Assembly (NCBI RefSeq): GCF_030815145.1
Contig: NZ_JAUSWJ010000001.1
Coordinates: 3,703,501 to 3,767,500 of the forward strand
Source: Kaistia geumhonensis
Lineage (GTDB): Bacteria; Pseudomonadota; Alphaproteobacteria; Rhizobiales; Kaistiaceae
Direction: 5' to 3'
Length of the DNA stretch: 64,000 nucleotides
Under the pieces are notes generated by a model. The model saw only the letters and a program-made list of their open reading frames with translations. It made no database searches and was not told the DNA's origin. Positions 16,223 through 25,620 of the stretch are shown here, one piece after another (position 1 is the stretch's first letter; each line of letters opens with the position of its first letter). The position numbers and the translations under genes were made by a program.

Positions 16223-16782
16223 AACCGCGCATCGAGATCGTCGAGCCGCAGGCTGGCTGGCCGGATGCCTTCGCCGCGCTGAAGGCAGCGATCCTCATCG
16301 CCATTCCGCCGCCGCACGCCATCCACCATATCGGTTCGACAGCGGTGCCCCGCCTGCCGGCGAAGGATGTCATCGATATCCAGATCACGGTGACGGATCT
16401 TGCGGCTTTCGACGACAGCGGCCTCGTGGCACGCGGTTTCGTCGCGCGGCTTGGTCTCGTCGACCATGCGCCGCCCGGCCGCGATCTCGCCGGAGCCGAA
16501 CGCCTGAAGCGCTTCTACAAGGCACCGGGCCGCCCGGCCAACATCCATGTCCGCGAACTCGGCCGATACAACCAGCGCTTCGCCCTGTTGTGCCGGGATT
16601 TCCTCAGGACGCATCCGGTCGCGACCGCCGCCTATGCGCTCATCAAGCAGCGCCTGGCCGCCCGCTTCCCGGACGATGACGACGCCTATTACGACATCAA
16701 GGATCCGGTCTTCGACATCATCATCGACGGCGCCGAAGAATGGGCGCTGCGGACCGGTTGGCGCCTGCCCGAGGGAGACTGA
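16219..16782 (+). CDS. GrpB-family protein (nucleotidyltransferase-like fold)
   Basis: 187 residues. The family markers are visible: IEIVEPQAGWPDAF, then HHIGSTAVPRLPAKDVIDIQI, the GS-T and the D-x-D pattern of the nucleotidyltransferase-like fold, and NIHVRELG with a FLRTHP segment. The start overlaps the NlpC/P60 stop (ATGA). The family has no firm biochemical role. It ends immediately against the convergent reductase gene, with no bases between the stop codons. Confidence 0.88.
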   Translation: MKPRIEIVEPQAGWPDAFAALKAAILIAIPPPHAIHHIGSTAVPRLPAKDVIDIQITVTDLAAFDDSGLVARGFVARLGLVDHAPPGRDLAGAERLKRFYKAPGRPANIHVRELGRYNQRFALLCRDFLRTHPVATAAYALIKQRLAARFPDDDDAYYDIKDPVFDIIIDGAEEWALRTGWRLPEGD

Positions 16783-17727
16783 CTAATAGCCGCGCTCGAC
16801 GTCCACGAGGTTTTCGAGCGGCTTTCCGGCCTCGAAGTCCTCGATGGCGCGCTGGATGCCGGCGGCTAGAACGTCCGCGTCGCTGGTCGCGGCGACATGC
16901 GGCGTGATCACGATGTTGCGGCGCGACCAGAGCGGGCTCGTCGCGGGCAGCGGCTCCTGTTCGAAGACGTCGAGGCTGGCGCCGATCAGCGTGCCGGCGT
17001 CGATCGCCGCGAGGATATCGGCCTCGACCTGCAATCCGCCGCGGCCGCCATTGATCAGCACCGGCCCGCCGAGTGCCCCGTCGCGGGCAAGGCCGGCCAG
17101 CAGCTTCGCGTCGATGATGCCCCGCGTCGCATCCGTCAGCGGCAGCAGGACGACGAGGATGTCGGTCCGTGCGAGGAAGGCGGGCAGCGTGTCGGCGCCT
17201 GCGAAGGTTGAGATGCCCGGCAGCGTCTTCGGCGTGCGGCTCCAGCCCGCGACCTCGAAACCGAGGCTGGCGAGCACCTTCGCAGAAGCCTGGCCGAGTT
17301 CGCCGAGCCCCATGATGCCGACACGGACGGCGCTCGCCGGCGGTTGCGGCAGTTCGCGCCAGACGCGGTCCTGCTGCTGGCCGAGATAGGCGAGTTGGCG
17401 GCGGTGATGCAGCAAGACCTGCAGCACGACCCACTCCGTCATGCGCATGGTGAGGTCGGGATCGACGACGCGCACGATCGGCAAGTCGGGCAGTTCGGCC
17501 TTGCCGACGATATGGTCCACGCCCGCGCCGAGCGAGAAGATCGCGGCGAGGTTGGGGAGATCGGCGAAGACGGCGCTGGAGGCGCCCCAGGCGAGGACGT
17601 AGCGGATCGCGGCGGGATCGCCGACATCCGGCCAGATCGCGACCGGTCGCCCGGCGGCGCGGAAGGGCGCGGCCCAGGGCTCCGGGTCCCAGTGGCCGCA
17701 GGCGACGAGAATGCCGGGCAGCGTCAT
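16783..17727 (-). CDS. D-2-hydroxyacid dehydrogenase, glyoxylate/hydroxypyruvate reductase A-like
   Basis: 314 residues. The NAD(P)-binding motif is GIMGLGELGQASAKVL near residue 137. The catalytic triad positions of the family are visible as INGGRGG (Arg), DVFEQEPLP (Glu) and ITPHVAA (His). FSLGAGVDHI in the N-terminal part and the overall order match GhrA, which reduces glyoxylate and hydroxypyruvate to glycolate and glycerate. It overlaps the stop of yejF by 4 bases, so it is the last gene of the peptide importer operon. A functional link to peptide uptake is not obvious. Confidence 0.88.
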   Translation of the reverse strand: MTLPGILVACGHWDPEPWAAPFRAAGRPVAIWPDVGDPAAIRYVLAWGASSAVFADLPNLAAIFSLGAGVDHIVGKAELPDLPIVRVVDPDLTMRMTEWVVLQVLLHHRRQLAYLGQQQDRVWRELPQPPASAVRVGIMGLGELGQASAKVLASLGFEVAGWSRTPKTLPGISTFAGADTLPAFLARTDILVVLLPLTDATRGIIDAKLLAGLARDGALGGPVLINGGRGGLQVEADILAAIDAGTLIGASLDVFEQEPLPATSPLWSRRNIVITPHVAATSDADVLAAGIQRAIEDFEAGKPLENLVDVERGY

Positions 17728-19388
17728 TGCGAGACGACGCCCTCCGGCGCGGTCTCGACGGCGAAGGCCGCCGCCATCAGCGCCCGGGTGTAGTCGTTGG
17801 CCGGCGCCGCGAAGACCTGCTCGGCCGGTCCGTATTCGACCATCTTGCCGCCGCGCATGACCACGAGGTCGTTGGCGAGCGCGCGCACCACCTTGAGGTC
17901 GTGGCTGATGAAGAGATAGGCGAGGCCGCGGCGCTCCTGCAGGTCGCGCAGCAGATCGACCACCTGCGCCTGCACCGACATGTCGAGAGCCGAGGTGGGT
18001 TCGTCCAGCATCACGAAGTCCGGCTCCAGCACCATGGCGCGGGCGATCGAGATGCGCTGGCGCTGGCCACCGGAGAACTCGTGCGGATAGCGGTGGCGGC
18101 TGGCCGGATCGAGGCCGACCTCCTCCAGCGCCTTCGCCACCTTCACCTCGCGATCGCGGGGCGAGAGATCGGGCTGATGCACCTTGAGCCCCTCGGCGAC
18201 GATCTCGCTCACCGACATGCGCGGGCTCAGCGAGCCGAACGGATCCTGGAAGACGACCTGCATGTGGCGGCGCAGCGGCCGCATCTCGGAGAAGCCGCGC
18301 CCGTCGATCCGTGCGCCCTTGAAGCGGATCGGCCCCTTGGACGAAATGAGCCGCATGAGCGCGAGGCCGAGCGTCGTCTTGCCCGATCCCGATTCGCCGA
18401 CGACGCCGAGCGTCTGGCCGCGCCGCACGCTGATGTCGATGCCGTCGACGGCCTTCACATAGTCGACCGTGCGGCGGAAGAGCCCGGCTTTGATCGGGAA
18501 CCAGACCTTGAGGTCGTCCGTCGCCACGATCTCCGCTGCCGACGCATCCGCCGGGCGCGGCCGGCCGCGCGGCTCGGCCGCCAGCAGGTGGCGGGTATAT
18601 TCGTGCTGCGGGTCGGCGAAGACCTCGCGGGTGGGACCGGTCTCGACGATATGGCCCTTCGTCATCACGCAGACGCGGTCGGCGATCTTGCGCACGATGC
18701 CGAGGTCGTGGGTGATGAAGAGCAGCGCCATGCCGCGCCGCTCCTGGATGTCCTTGAGCAGCTTCAGGATCTGCGCCTGGACGGTGACGTCGAGCGCCGT
18801 GGTCGGCTCGTCGGCGATCAGGAGTTCCGGCTCGTTGGCGAGCGCCATGGCGATCATCACGCGCTGGCGCTGGCCGCCGGAAAGCTGATGCGGATAGGAA
18901 TCGAGCCGTTTCGCGGCATCGCGGATGCCGACTTCCTCGAGCAGTTCGAGGATGCGCCGGCGCGCGGCCTTGCCGCTGATGCCCTGATGGATGAGCAGCA
19001 CCTCGCCGATCTGCCGCTCGATCGTGTGGAGCGGATTGAGCGAGCTCATCGGCTCCTGGAAGATCATCGTGACCTTGTTGCCGCGTACGCTGCGCAGCGT
19101 CTTCTCGTCGGCGGAGAGCAGGTCGACGCCGTTGAAGAGGATGCGGCCGGTCGGGTGCTCGGCCGGCGGATAGGGCAGCAGCTTCAGGATCGAGAGCGCC
19201 GTCACCGACTTGCCGGAGCCCGATTCGCCGACCAGCGCCACCGTCTCGCGCGGGCGGATCGCGAAGGAAATCCGGTCGACCGCGACGCTGTGCGTCGCGC
19301 CCTGGACGAAATGGACGGAGAGGTCCTGAACCTCGAGCAGCGGCGCGTCGGGCGACACGGGGGAGGGCGTCGTCGGGGCTTGCGTCAT
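17724..19388 (-). CDS. yejF: Peptide ABC transporter ATPase YejF (double ATP-binding cassette)
   Basis: About 554 residues with two complete ABC domains in tandem. The first has Walker A GESGSGKS near residue 54, signature LSGGQRQR and Walker [10 protein letters not shown]. The second has [16 protein letters not shown] and FVMLDEPTS. Both show the oligopeptide/dipeptide transporter C-terminal segment. The start at 19388 shares one base with the yejE stop; the longer frame to 19775 is a shadow of yejE. It drives import through YejB/YejE. In other bacteria YejABEF takes up microcin C and other peptides, and affects resistance to antimicrobial peptides. Confidence 0.94.
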   Translation of the reverse strand: MTQAPTTPSPVSPDAPLLEVQDLSVHFVQGATHSVAVDRISFAIRPRETVALVGESGSGKSVTALSILKLLPYPPAEHPTGRILFNGVDLLSADEKTLRSVRGNKVTMIFQEPMSSLNPLHTIERQIGEVLLIHQGISGKAARRRILELLEEVGIRDAAKRLDSYPHQLSGGQRQRVMIAMALANEPELLIADEPTTALDVTVQAQILKLLKDIQERRGMALLFITHDLGIVRKIADRVCVMTKGHIVETGPTREVFADPQHEYTRHLLAAEPRGRPRPADASAAEIVATDDLKVWFPIKAGLFRRTVDYVKAVDGIDISVRRGQTLGVVGESGSGKTTLGLALMRLISSKGPIRFKGARIDGRGFSEMRPLRRHMQVVFQDPFGSLSPRMSVSEIVAEGLKVHQPDLSPRDREVKVAKALEEVGLDPASRHRYPHEFSGGQRQRISIARAMVLEPDFVMLDEPTSALDMSVQAQVVDLLRDLQERRGLAYLFISHDLKVVRALANDLVVMRGGKMVEYGPAEQVFAAPANDYTRALMAAAFAVETAPEGVVSQ

Positions 19389-20530
19389 CAGCCGATCGAC
19401 TTTCTGGGATCGAAGGCATCGCGCACGCCCTCGCCGATGAAGACGAGCAGCGACAGCGCCAGCGAGATGATCACGAAGGCGGTGAAGCCGAGCCAGGGCG
19501 CCTGCAGGTTGTTCTTCGCCTGGCTGACGAGCTCGCCGAGCGAGGGCGAGCCCGGCGGCAGGCCGAGGCCGAGGAAATCGAGCGAGGTCAGCGTCACGAT
19601 CGAGCCGGAGAGGATGAAGGGCATGAAGGTCAGCGTCGCCACCATGGCGTTGGGCAGCACATGGCGGACGATGATCGTCCGGTCGGCGACCCCGAGCGCC
19701 CGCGCCGCGCGGACATATTCGAAATTCCGCGCTCTCAGGAATTCGGCGCGCACGAGCCCGACCAGCCGCGTCCATGAGAAGACGAGCAAGATGGCAAGCA
19801 GGACCCAGAATCCCGGAACGAGGATCGAGGAGATGATGAGCAGGATGTAGAGCTCGGGCAGCGAGGTCCAGATCTCCAGGAAGCGCTGGAAGATGAGGTC
19901 GGTCCAGCCGCCGAAATAGCCCTGCACCGCGCCGGCGGCGATTCCGATCGCCGAGGAGATGAAGGTGAGCAGGAAGCCGAACAGGATCGACAGGCGGAGG
20001 CCGTACAGGCTCCGCGCCAGCACGTCGCGGCCCTGGTCGTCAGTGCCCAGCCAGTTGAAATTGCCGAGCGTGCAGTTCGGGTCCTCGACGCCGAGCGGAT
20101 AGGCCTTGCAGCGCTCCTCCGGCGTCATGCTCCACCAGGGCGGCGCCGGCGCCGGACGGGCGATCTCGTTGTTGACCGTGTCGTAGGAATAGCGGACCGC
20201 CGGCCAGACCATCCAGCCATTCGCCTCGATCTCCTCCTGGATGAAGGGATCGCGGAAATTGGTCGTGGCGAGGAAGCCGCCGAACTTCTCCTCCGGATAG
20301 TCGGTGATGACCGGGAAGAGCAGCTCGCCCTTGTAGGAGGCGATCAGCGGCCGGTCGTTGGCGATGACGTTGGAGAGCAGCGTCACGACGAAGAGGACGA
20401 GGAAGGCCCAGAACGACCAGTAGCCGCGGCGGTTGCCGCGGAAGATCGTGAGGCGGCGGCGGTTGATCGGCGAGAGCGCGAAGCGCCCCGGCACCTCGAT
20501 CTCGGATCTGGCGAGTGCGGCGTCCGTCAT
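19388..20530 (-). CDS. yejE: Peptide ABC transporter permease YejE
   Basis: 380 residues. After the first helix (SFWAFLVLFVVTLLSNVIAND) there is a long periplasmic loop of about 140 residues typical of YejE (YPEEKFGGFLATTNFRDPFI and WPAVRYSYDTVN). The BPD_transp_1 permease domain with the EAA-like loop EYVRAARALGVADRTIIVRHVLPNA follows. GGGAGGT lies upstream of the start at 20530. Pairs with YejB in the inner membrane. The gap to yejB is 2 bases. Confidence 0.94.
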   Translation of the reverse strand: MTDAALARSEIEVPGRFALSPINRRRLTIFRGNRRGYWSFWAFLVLFVVTLLSNVIANDRPLIASYKGELLFPVITDYPEEKFGGFLATTNFRDPFIQEEIEANGWMVWPAVRYSYDTVNNEIARPAPAPPWWSMTPEERCKAYPLGVEDPNCTLGNFNWLGTDDQGRDVLARSLYGLRLSILFGFLLTFISSAIGIAAGAVQGYFGGWTDLIFQRFLEIWTSLPELYILLIISSILVPGFWVLLAILLVFSWTRLVGLVRAEFLRARNFEYVRAARALGVADRTIIVRHVLPNAMVATLTFMPFILSGSIVTLTSLDFLGLGLPPGSPSLGELVSQAKNNLQAPWLGFTAFVIISLALSLLVFIGEGVRDAFDPRKSIG

Positions 20531-20532
20531 GG

Positions 20533-21660
20533 TCAGACCTCCCGCTTCTCGAAATCGATGCGTGGATCGACCCAGGTGTAGGCGAGGTCGGAGACGAGGC
20601 CGATGACGAGACCGAGCAGGGAGAAGATGTAGAGCGTCGCGAACACGACCGGATAATCGCGGTTGATCACGGATTCGAAGCTGAGCAGGCCGAGCCCGTC
20701 GAGCGAGAACAGCGTTTCGATCAGCACCGAGCCCGCGAAGAAGGCGCCGATGAAGGCGCCGGGGAAGCCGGCGATGACGATGAGCATCGCGTTGCGGAAC
20801 ACATGGCCGTAGAGCACGCGGTGCTCGGTGAGGCCCTTGGCCCGCGCGGTGACGACATATTGCTTGCGGATCTCGTCGAGGAACGAGTTCTTGGTGAGCA
20901 GCGTGGTGGTCGCGAAGGCCGAGAGCGACATGGCGATGAGCGGCAGCGTGATGTGCCAGAAATAGTCGGCCATCGCGGCGGGGCTCGTCACCCACTCCCA
21001 GAAGCCCATGGTGGCGTAGCGGTCAGACCAGAGCCCGCGCAGCGGGAACCAGTCGAAATAGCTGCCGCCGGCGAAGAGCACGATGAGCAGCACGCCGAAC
21101 AGGAAGCCGGGAATGGCATAGCCGACGATGATGACGCCGGACGTCCAGACGTCGAAGCGCGAGCCGTCGCGCACCGCCTTGGCGATGCCGAGCGGGATCG
21201 AGATCACATAGGAGATCAGCGTCATCCAGAGCCCGAGCGAGATCGAGACCGGCAGCTTTTCCTTGATCAGGTCGATGACGCTGACGTCGCGGAAATAGCT
21301 CTGGCCGAAATCGAAGCGGGCATAGTTCCACAGCATCAGGCCGAAACGCTCGAGCGGCGGCTTGTCGAAGCCGAACTGCCGTTCGAGCTTGGCGATGAAT
21401 TCGGGGTCCAGCCCCTGCGCGCCGCGATATTTCGAGTTGATCGGCCCGCCGCGTCCGGTCTGGTCCTGCCCGCCCATGCCGGCGTCGGCGCCGCCGCCGG
21501 AAATGCGCTGCGTCGCCGAGACGTCGTTACCCTGCAACTGGGCGATGACGCGCTCGACCGGGCCCCCCGGTGCGAACTGAACGATGATGAAGGTGAGCGC
21601 CAGGATGCCGAGCAGCGTCGGGATCATGAGCAGGATACGGCGAAGGATATAGGCGGCCAT
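20533..21660 (-). CDS. yejB: Peptide ABC transporter permease YejB
   Basis: 375 residues. The N-terminal [20 protein letters not shown] is the classic DppB/OppB/YejB start, followed by [14 protein letters not shown], a periplasmic loop and the permease domain with [21 protein letters not shown] as the coupling loop. GAGGA sits upstream of the start. Nine bases separate it from the preceding binding-protein gene. Confidence 0.94.
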   Translation of the reverse strand: MAAYILRRILLMIPTLLGILALTFIIVQFAPGGPVERVIAQLQGNDVSATQRISGGGADAGMGGQDQTGRGGPINSKYRGAQGLDPEFIAKLERQFGFDKPPLERFGLMLWNYARFDFGQSYFRDVSVIDLIKEKLPVSISLGLWMTLISYVISIPLGIAKAVRDGSRFDVWTSGVIIVGYAIPGFLFGVLLIVLFAGGSYFDWFPLRGLWSDRYATMGFWEWVTSPAAMADYFWHITLPLIAMSLSAFATTTLLTKNSFLDEIRKQYVVTARAKGLTEHRVLYGHVFRNAMLIVIAGFPGAFIGAFFAGSVLIETLFSLDGLGLLSFESVINRDYPVVFATLYIFSLLGLVIGLVSDLAYTWVDPRIDFEKREV

Positions 21661-21669
21661 GGATCGTCC

Positions 21670-23553
21670 TCAGCCCGCCTTGCCGACCGCGGCGGCACGC
21701 GCCGGATCGACCCACCACAGCACTTCCGGCGAAAACCCGTAGGGCGGCTTCTCCTCCGGCCAGCCGAACATGTCCCATGCGGCGACGCGGTGCGCCTCGG
21801 TATGCCAGGCGGGAATCCAGATTTCCAGCGAGCGCAGCACGCGGTCGAGCGCGCGCAGATGCGTGACGAGCTCGGCCCGGCTCGTGACCGTGCCGGTCGA
21901 GGCAATCAGCGCATCGACGACCGGATCCTTCACGCCCGCGAGATTGGAGCCGTTCCGCACATCCGCCGCCGCCGAGCCGAATTGCTGCGCGATGCCGTCG
22001 ATCGGCGTCGCGTCGAAGGAGATGCGCTTGGCGATGACGTCGAAATCGAAATCGCCCTGCCGGCGCTGATATTGCGGCGCGTCGACCCGGCGCAGCGAGG
22101 CGGCGACGCCGATCGCCTTCAGATTGGCGATATAGGGGAGCAGCACGCGCTCGAAGGCCTCGTTCTCGATGAGGAACTCGACCGCGAGCGGCTTGCCGGA
22201 GGCGTCGAGGAAGGCGCCCCCCTTGAGCGTCCATCCCGCCTCGACCAGCAGCGCCTGCGCCGCCCGCATCAGCTTGCGATCGCGGCCGCTGCCGTCGGCG
22301 GTCGGCGGGCTGACCGGCGGGCCGTCGAGGACGCCCGGCTGAAGCTTGTCGGCGAAGGGTGCCAGAAGCGCGCGCTCGGCTGCGTCGGGCGGGTCGATGG
22401 CGGCGAAATCGGAAGTTTCGAAGAAGGAGCTGGACCGCGCGTAGAGCCCATAGAAGAGGTTCTTGTTGGTCCAGGTGAAGTCGAACGCCATGCCGATCGC
22501 GCGGCGTGTCCTCGGATCGGCGAACTGGGCGCGGCGGAGGTTGAAGAACCAGCCATACATGTCGGCCCGCTTTTCCGACGGGAATTCGGGCCGCTTCACG
22601 CGGCCGTCGCGGACCGCGGGAAAATCGTAGCGCGTCGCCCAGTTCTTCGACGAGAATTCCTCGCGCCAGGTGATGTCGCCCTTGGCGAAGGCCTCGAACT
22701 CGGCATTCTCGTCGCTGTAGAACTCGACGCGGATGCGGTCGAAATTGTGCATGCCGACCGCGACGGGGAGGTCCTTGGCCCAATAGTCGGCAACGCGCTC
22801 ATAGGTGATGAAGCGGCCGGGATTGACGCTGCCGACGCGGTAGGGTCCGGAGCCGAGCGGCGGCTGCAGGCTGCCCGCCTCGAAATCCTTGCCGGCATAG
22901 AAGGCCTTGGAGAAGATCGGCAGGTTGGCGGCGACGACGAGCGGCGTCTTGGCGTTCTGCTTGCCCGAGAAGGTCACGATCACCCGGTGGTCGCCGTCGG
23001 CGGCGACGGAAGCCATGTCGCGGATCGATTCGGTGATGTCGGGATGGCCCTTGGCCTTCAGCGTCTCCAGCGAGAACACGACATCGGCCGCGGTGAGTGG
23101 CGTGCCGTCGTTGAAGCGCGCCTCGGGGCGCAGGTCGAAAGTGTAGACATTGCCGTCAGGCGAGATCGAGACGCTCTTCGCCACGAGGCCATAGACCGAA
23201 TCCGGCTCGTCGAGCGCCGAGACCATCAGCGTGTCGAACAGAAGCTCGACGCGCGGCGGCGCGTTGCCCCGGAAGGTATAGCCGTTCAGCGTGTCGAAGG
23301 TGTTCGGCGCCTGATTGTAGTACCAGTTCGGCGCCGAGAAGACGAAGCTGCCGCCTTTCGGCGCCGCCGCGTTCACATAGCCGAAATGCTGGAAATCGGC
23401 CGGATTGGCGAGTTCGCCGAACACTGAGAGGCCGTGCAGGCCCGCCCGCGCGGCCGGCTCGGCGGCGCTCGCCCTGCCGAGGCCGATCGGTGGCAGAAGG
23501 GCGGCGAGACTGCCGGCAAGGACGGTCCGGCGCGACGGCCCCGTTCCGCTCAA
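21670..23553 (-). CDS. yejA: Peptide ABC transporter binding protein YejA, second gene of the tandem pair
   Basis: About 627 residues, extracellular solute-binding protein family 5 (FVFSAPNWYYNQAPNTFDTLN, TAADVVFSLETLKA, PLGSGPYRV). I place the start at a TTG at 23553: its TTGA overlaps the stop of the upstream paralogue by 4 bases and AAGAGGG lies about 8 bases before it. The alternative ATG at 23604 would overlap the previous gene by 55 bases. From the TTG the N-terminus is short and contains SRRTVLAGS before a hydrophobic stretch ending ASA, which fits a Tat-type signal peptide. Delivers peptides to YejB/YejE. Confidence 0.9.
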   Translation of the reverse strand: MSGTGPSRRTVLAGSLAALLPPIGLGRASAAEPAARAGLHGLSVFGELANPADFQHFGYVNAAAPKGGSFVFSAPNWYYNQAPNTFDTLNGYTFRGNAPPRVELLFDTLMVSALDEPDSVYGLVAKSVSISPDGNVYTFDLRPEARFNDGTPLTAADVVFSLETLKAKGHPDITESIRDMASVAADGDHRVIVTFSGKQNAKTPLVVAANLPIFSKAFYAGKDFEAGSLQPPLGSGPYRVGSVNPGRFITYERVADYWAKDLPVAVGMHNFDRIRVEFYSDENAEFEAFAKGDITWREEFSSKNWATRYDFPAVRDGRVKRPEFPSEKRADMYGWFFNLRRAQFADPRTRRAIGMAFDFTWTNKNLFYGLYARSSSFFETSDFAAIDPPDAAERALLAPFADKLQPGVLDGPPVSPPTADGSGRDRKLMRAAQALLVEAGWTLKGGAFLDASGKPLAVEFLIENEAFERVLLPYIANLKAIGVAASLRRVDAPQYQRRQGDFDFDVIAKRISFDATPIDGIAQQFGSAAADVRNGSNLAGVKDPVVDALIASTGTVTSRAELVTHLRALDRVLRSLEIWIPAWHTEAHRVAAWDMFGWPEEKPPYGFSPEVLWWVDPARAAAVGKAG

Positions 23554-25439
23554 GGCGTCGCCCTCTTGGCCAGCGCCTGTTCCTTGGCCGGATCGATCCA
23601 CCACGAGTTCACGTCGATGCCGACATAGTCGGGCTGCTTCTCGGGAATGCCGAACTTGTTCCAGTAGGCGACGTTGATCACGTCGTTATACCACTGCGGC
23701 ACCATGTAGTAGTTCCACAGCAGCGCCCGGTCGAGCGCATGAGTCGCCGCGACGAGGTCGTCGCGATTGGTCGCGAAGACGACGCGATCGACGAGTGTGT
23801 CGATCGCCGGGTTCTTGATGCCGATCAGGTTGCGGCTGCCGGGGAGGTCGGCCGCGGCCGACGACCACATCTCGCGCTGCTCGTTGCCGGGCGACTGCGA
23901 CTGCGCGATCACCGTCGAGATCACGTCGAAGTCGAAATGGTCGACGCGGCTCTGATACTGCGCCGGATCGACGATCCGGAGCGTGGCGTCGATGCCGATC
24001 CGCCGCAGATTCTGGAGATAGGGCGACACCACTCGCTCGAAGGAGGGATCGGTCTCGAGGAACTCGATCTTGAAGGGCTCGCCGGTCTTGGCGTTGACGA
24101 GCTTGTTGCCCTTCAGCACCCAGCCTGCCTCCTGCATCAGCTCGACTGCCTTGCGCAGGCTGTCGCGGAAGGCCTGCGGCGTGTCGTTGGCCGGAAGATG
24201 GAAGGGCTGCGTGAAGAGTTCCGGCGGCAGCTGGTCCTTCACCGAGTTGAGAATCTCCAGCTCCTTCCCCTCGGGCACGCCGCTCGAGGCGAGGTCGATC
24301 CCGGAGAAATAGCTCTCGATCCGCTTGTACTTGTTGAAGAACAGCGTCCGGTTCATCGTCGGGAAATCGAAGGCGTAGTTGAGCGCCTGCCGGACGCGGA
24401 TGTCCTTGAACTTCTCGCGCCGCTGATTGAGGACGTAGCCCTGCATGCGGCCGGCCGAATGGACCGGGAACGAGGTCTTGATCACCTGGCCGTTCTTCAC
24501 GGCGGGGAAATCATACTCCGTCTCCCAGCGGCCGATGCGGTTCTCGAGGCGATAGTCGTCGAGGCCGCCCTTCTTGAAGGCTTCCCAGGTCGCGGTCGGG
24601 TCGCGGAAATAGTCGATCTTCTGGCGGTCGAAATTCTCGCGTCCGACCTTGGTCGGCAGGTCCTTGCCCCAATAGTCGGGCACGCGCTCCCAGATGATCT
24701 GCCGGCCGGGCTGGAACGAGGCGATCTTGTAGGCGCCCGAACCGAGCGGCGGCTCCAGCGTCGACTTGGTGATGTCGCGCGGCTTGCCCGACTTGTCCTT
24801 GCCGGTCCACCAGTGCTTCGGCAGGATCGGAAGATCGCCGAGGATGTTGGGCAGCTCGCGATTGCCCGGCTTGTCGAAGGTGAAGGTGACCTCATCGTCG
24901 CCGGTCTTCTCGGCCTTGACGATATTCGCGTAATACTTGTTGTAGAGCGGGCTCTGTGCCTTCAGCGTGTCGAACGACCAGACCACGTCGTCGGCCGTGA
25001 CCGGCTGGCCGTCATGCCAGCGCGCCGCCTTGTTGAGGCGGAACTTGGCAAAGGCGAAATCGTCCGGATAGGCAACCGCTTCGGCGATCAGGCCATAATT
25101 CGTGCCCGGCTGGTCGGTCGCCTGGTCCATCAGCGTGTCGTAGAGCAGGCCGCCGCCGAAGGACGCGAAGCCGGCGGCCGGGAGGCCCTGGACGACATAG
25201 GGATTGAAGCTGTCAAAGGTTCCGTCGGTGGCGCTGTTCAGCGTGCCGCCCTTCGGCGCGTCCGGATTGACATAGTCGTAGTGCTTGAAGCCTTCCGGAT
25301 ATTTCGGCTCGCCGATCAGCGACGAACTGTGGCGCCAGACGAGGCCTCCAGCCGGCGCGTCCTCGGCAAGCGCCGCCGCGGGCGGCAGCGCGAGACCGGC
25401 CGAGAGCACGGCAAGGGCGGCGAGGGCGGCTCTGATCAC
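23550..25439 (-). CDS. yejA: Peptide ABC transporter binding protein YejA, first gene of the tandem pair
   Basis: 629 residues, solute-binding protein family 5. The start is GTG at 25439 with GGAGAA upstream. MIRAALAALAVLSAGLALPP is an ordinary Sec signal peptide with no twin arginine, cut near ALA. The mature part has FKHYDYVNPDAPKGGTLNSA, the YejA-type N-terminus, and TADDVVWSFDTLKAQ and PLGSGAYKIAS. It is a paralogue of the following gene, probably with a different peptide range. It is the first gene of the operon. Confidence 0.92.
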   Translation of the reverse strand: MIRAALAALAVLSAGLALPPAAALAEDAPAGGLVWRHSSSLIGEPKYPEGFKHYDYVNPDAPKGGTLNSATDGTFDSFNPYVVQGLPAAGFASFGGGLLYDTLMDQATDQPGTNYGLIAEAVAYPDDFAFAKFRLNKAARWHDGQPVTADDVVWSFDTLKAQSPLYNKYYANIVKAEKTGDDEVTFTFDKPGNRELPNILGDLPILPKHWWTGKDKSGKPRDITKSTLEPPLGSGAYKIASFQPGRQIIWERVPDYWGKDLPTKVGRENFDRQKIDYFRDPTATWEAFKKGGLDDYRLENRIGRWETEYDFPAVKNGQVIKTSFPVHSAGRMQGYVLNQRREKFKDIRVRQALNYAFDFPTMNRTLFFNKYKRIESYFSGIDLASSGVPEGKELEILNSVKDQLPPELFTQPFHLPANDTPQAFRDSLRKAVELMQEAGWVLKGNKLVNAKTGEPFKIEFLETDPSFERVVSPYLQNLRRIGIDATLRIVDPAQYQSRVDHFDFDVISTVIAQSQSPGNEQREMWSSAAADLPGSRNLIGIKNPAIDTLVDRVVFATNRDDLVAATHALDRALLWNYYMVPQWYNDVINVAYWNKFGIPEKQPDYVGIDVNSWWIDPAKEQALAKRATP

Positions 25440-25563
25440 GGGCGATTCTCCGTTGGGCTCGTCACATTCTTAAGGTCGAATGCCGCGAGGGCAATCGGCG
25501 AGCCGTCCTGCTGCCGCGAAAACGCCTCCCCAGCGCAAGAAGCTTGGCGAAATCGGGCATGAA

Positions 25564-25591
25564 AAAGGCCGGAGCGTCGGCTCCGGCCTTT
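25564..25591 (-). terminator. Strong Rho-independent terminator downstream of the cytochrome c gene
   Basis: AAAGGCCGGAGC and GCTCCGGCCTTT form a perfect 12-base-pair stem around a GTCG loop. On the minus strand the stem is followed by a run of T. It lies 30 bases after the stop of the cytochrome c gene and before the yej operon. Confidence 0.88.
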
Positions 25592-25620
25592 CCTGTCCGA
25601 GATTTAATGTAGGGAGCGGC

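Noticed and set aside
20515..23427. 970-codon plus-strand open frame antisense to yejB and yejA
   Set aside because: Repetitive RVGD/EH-type sequence typical of reverse-frame shadows; the sense genes have complete domains and overlaps.
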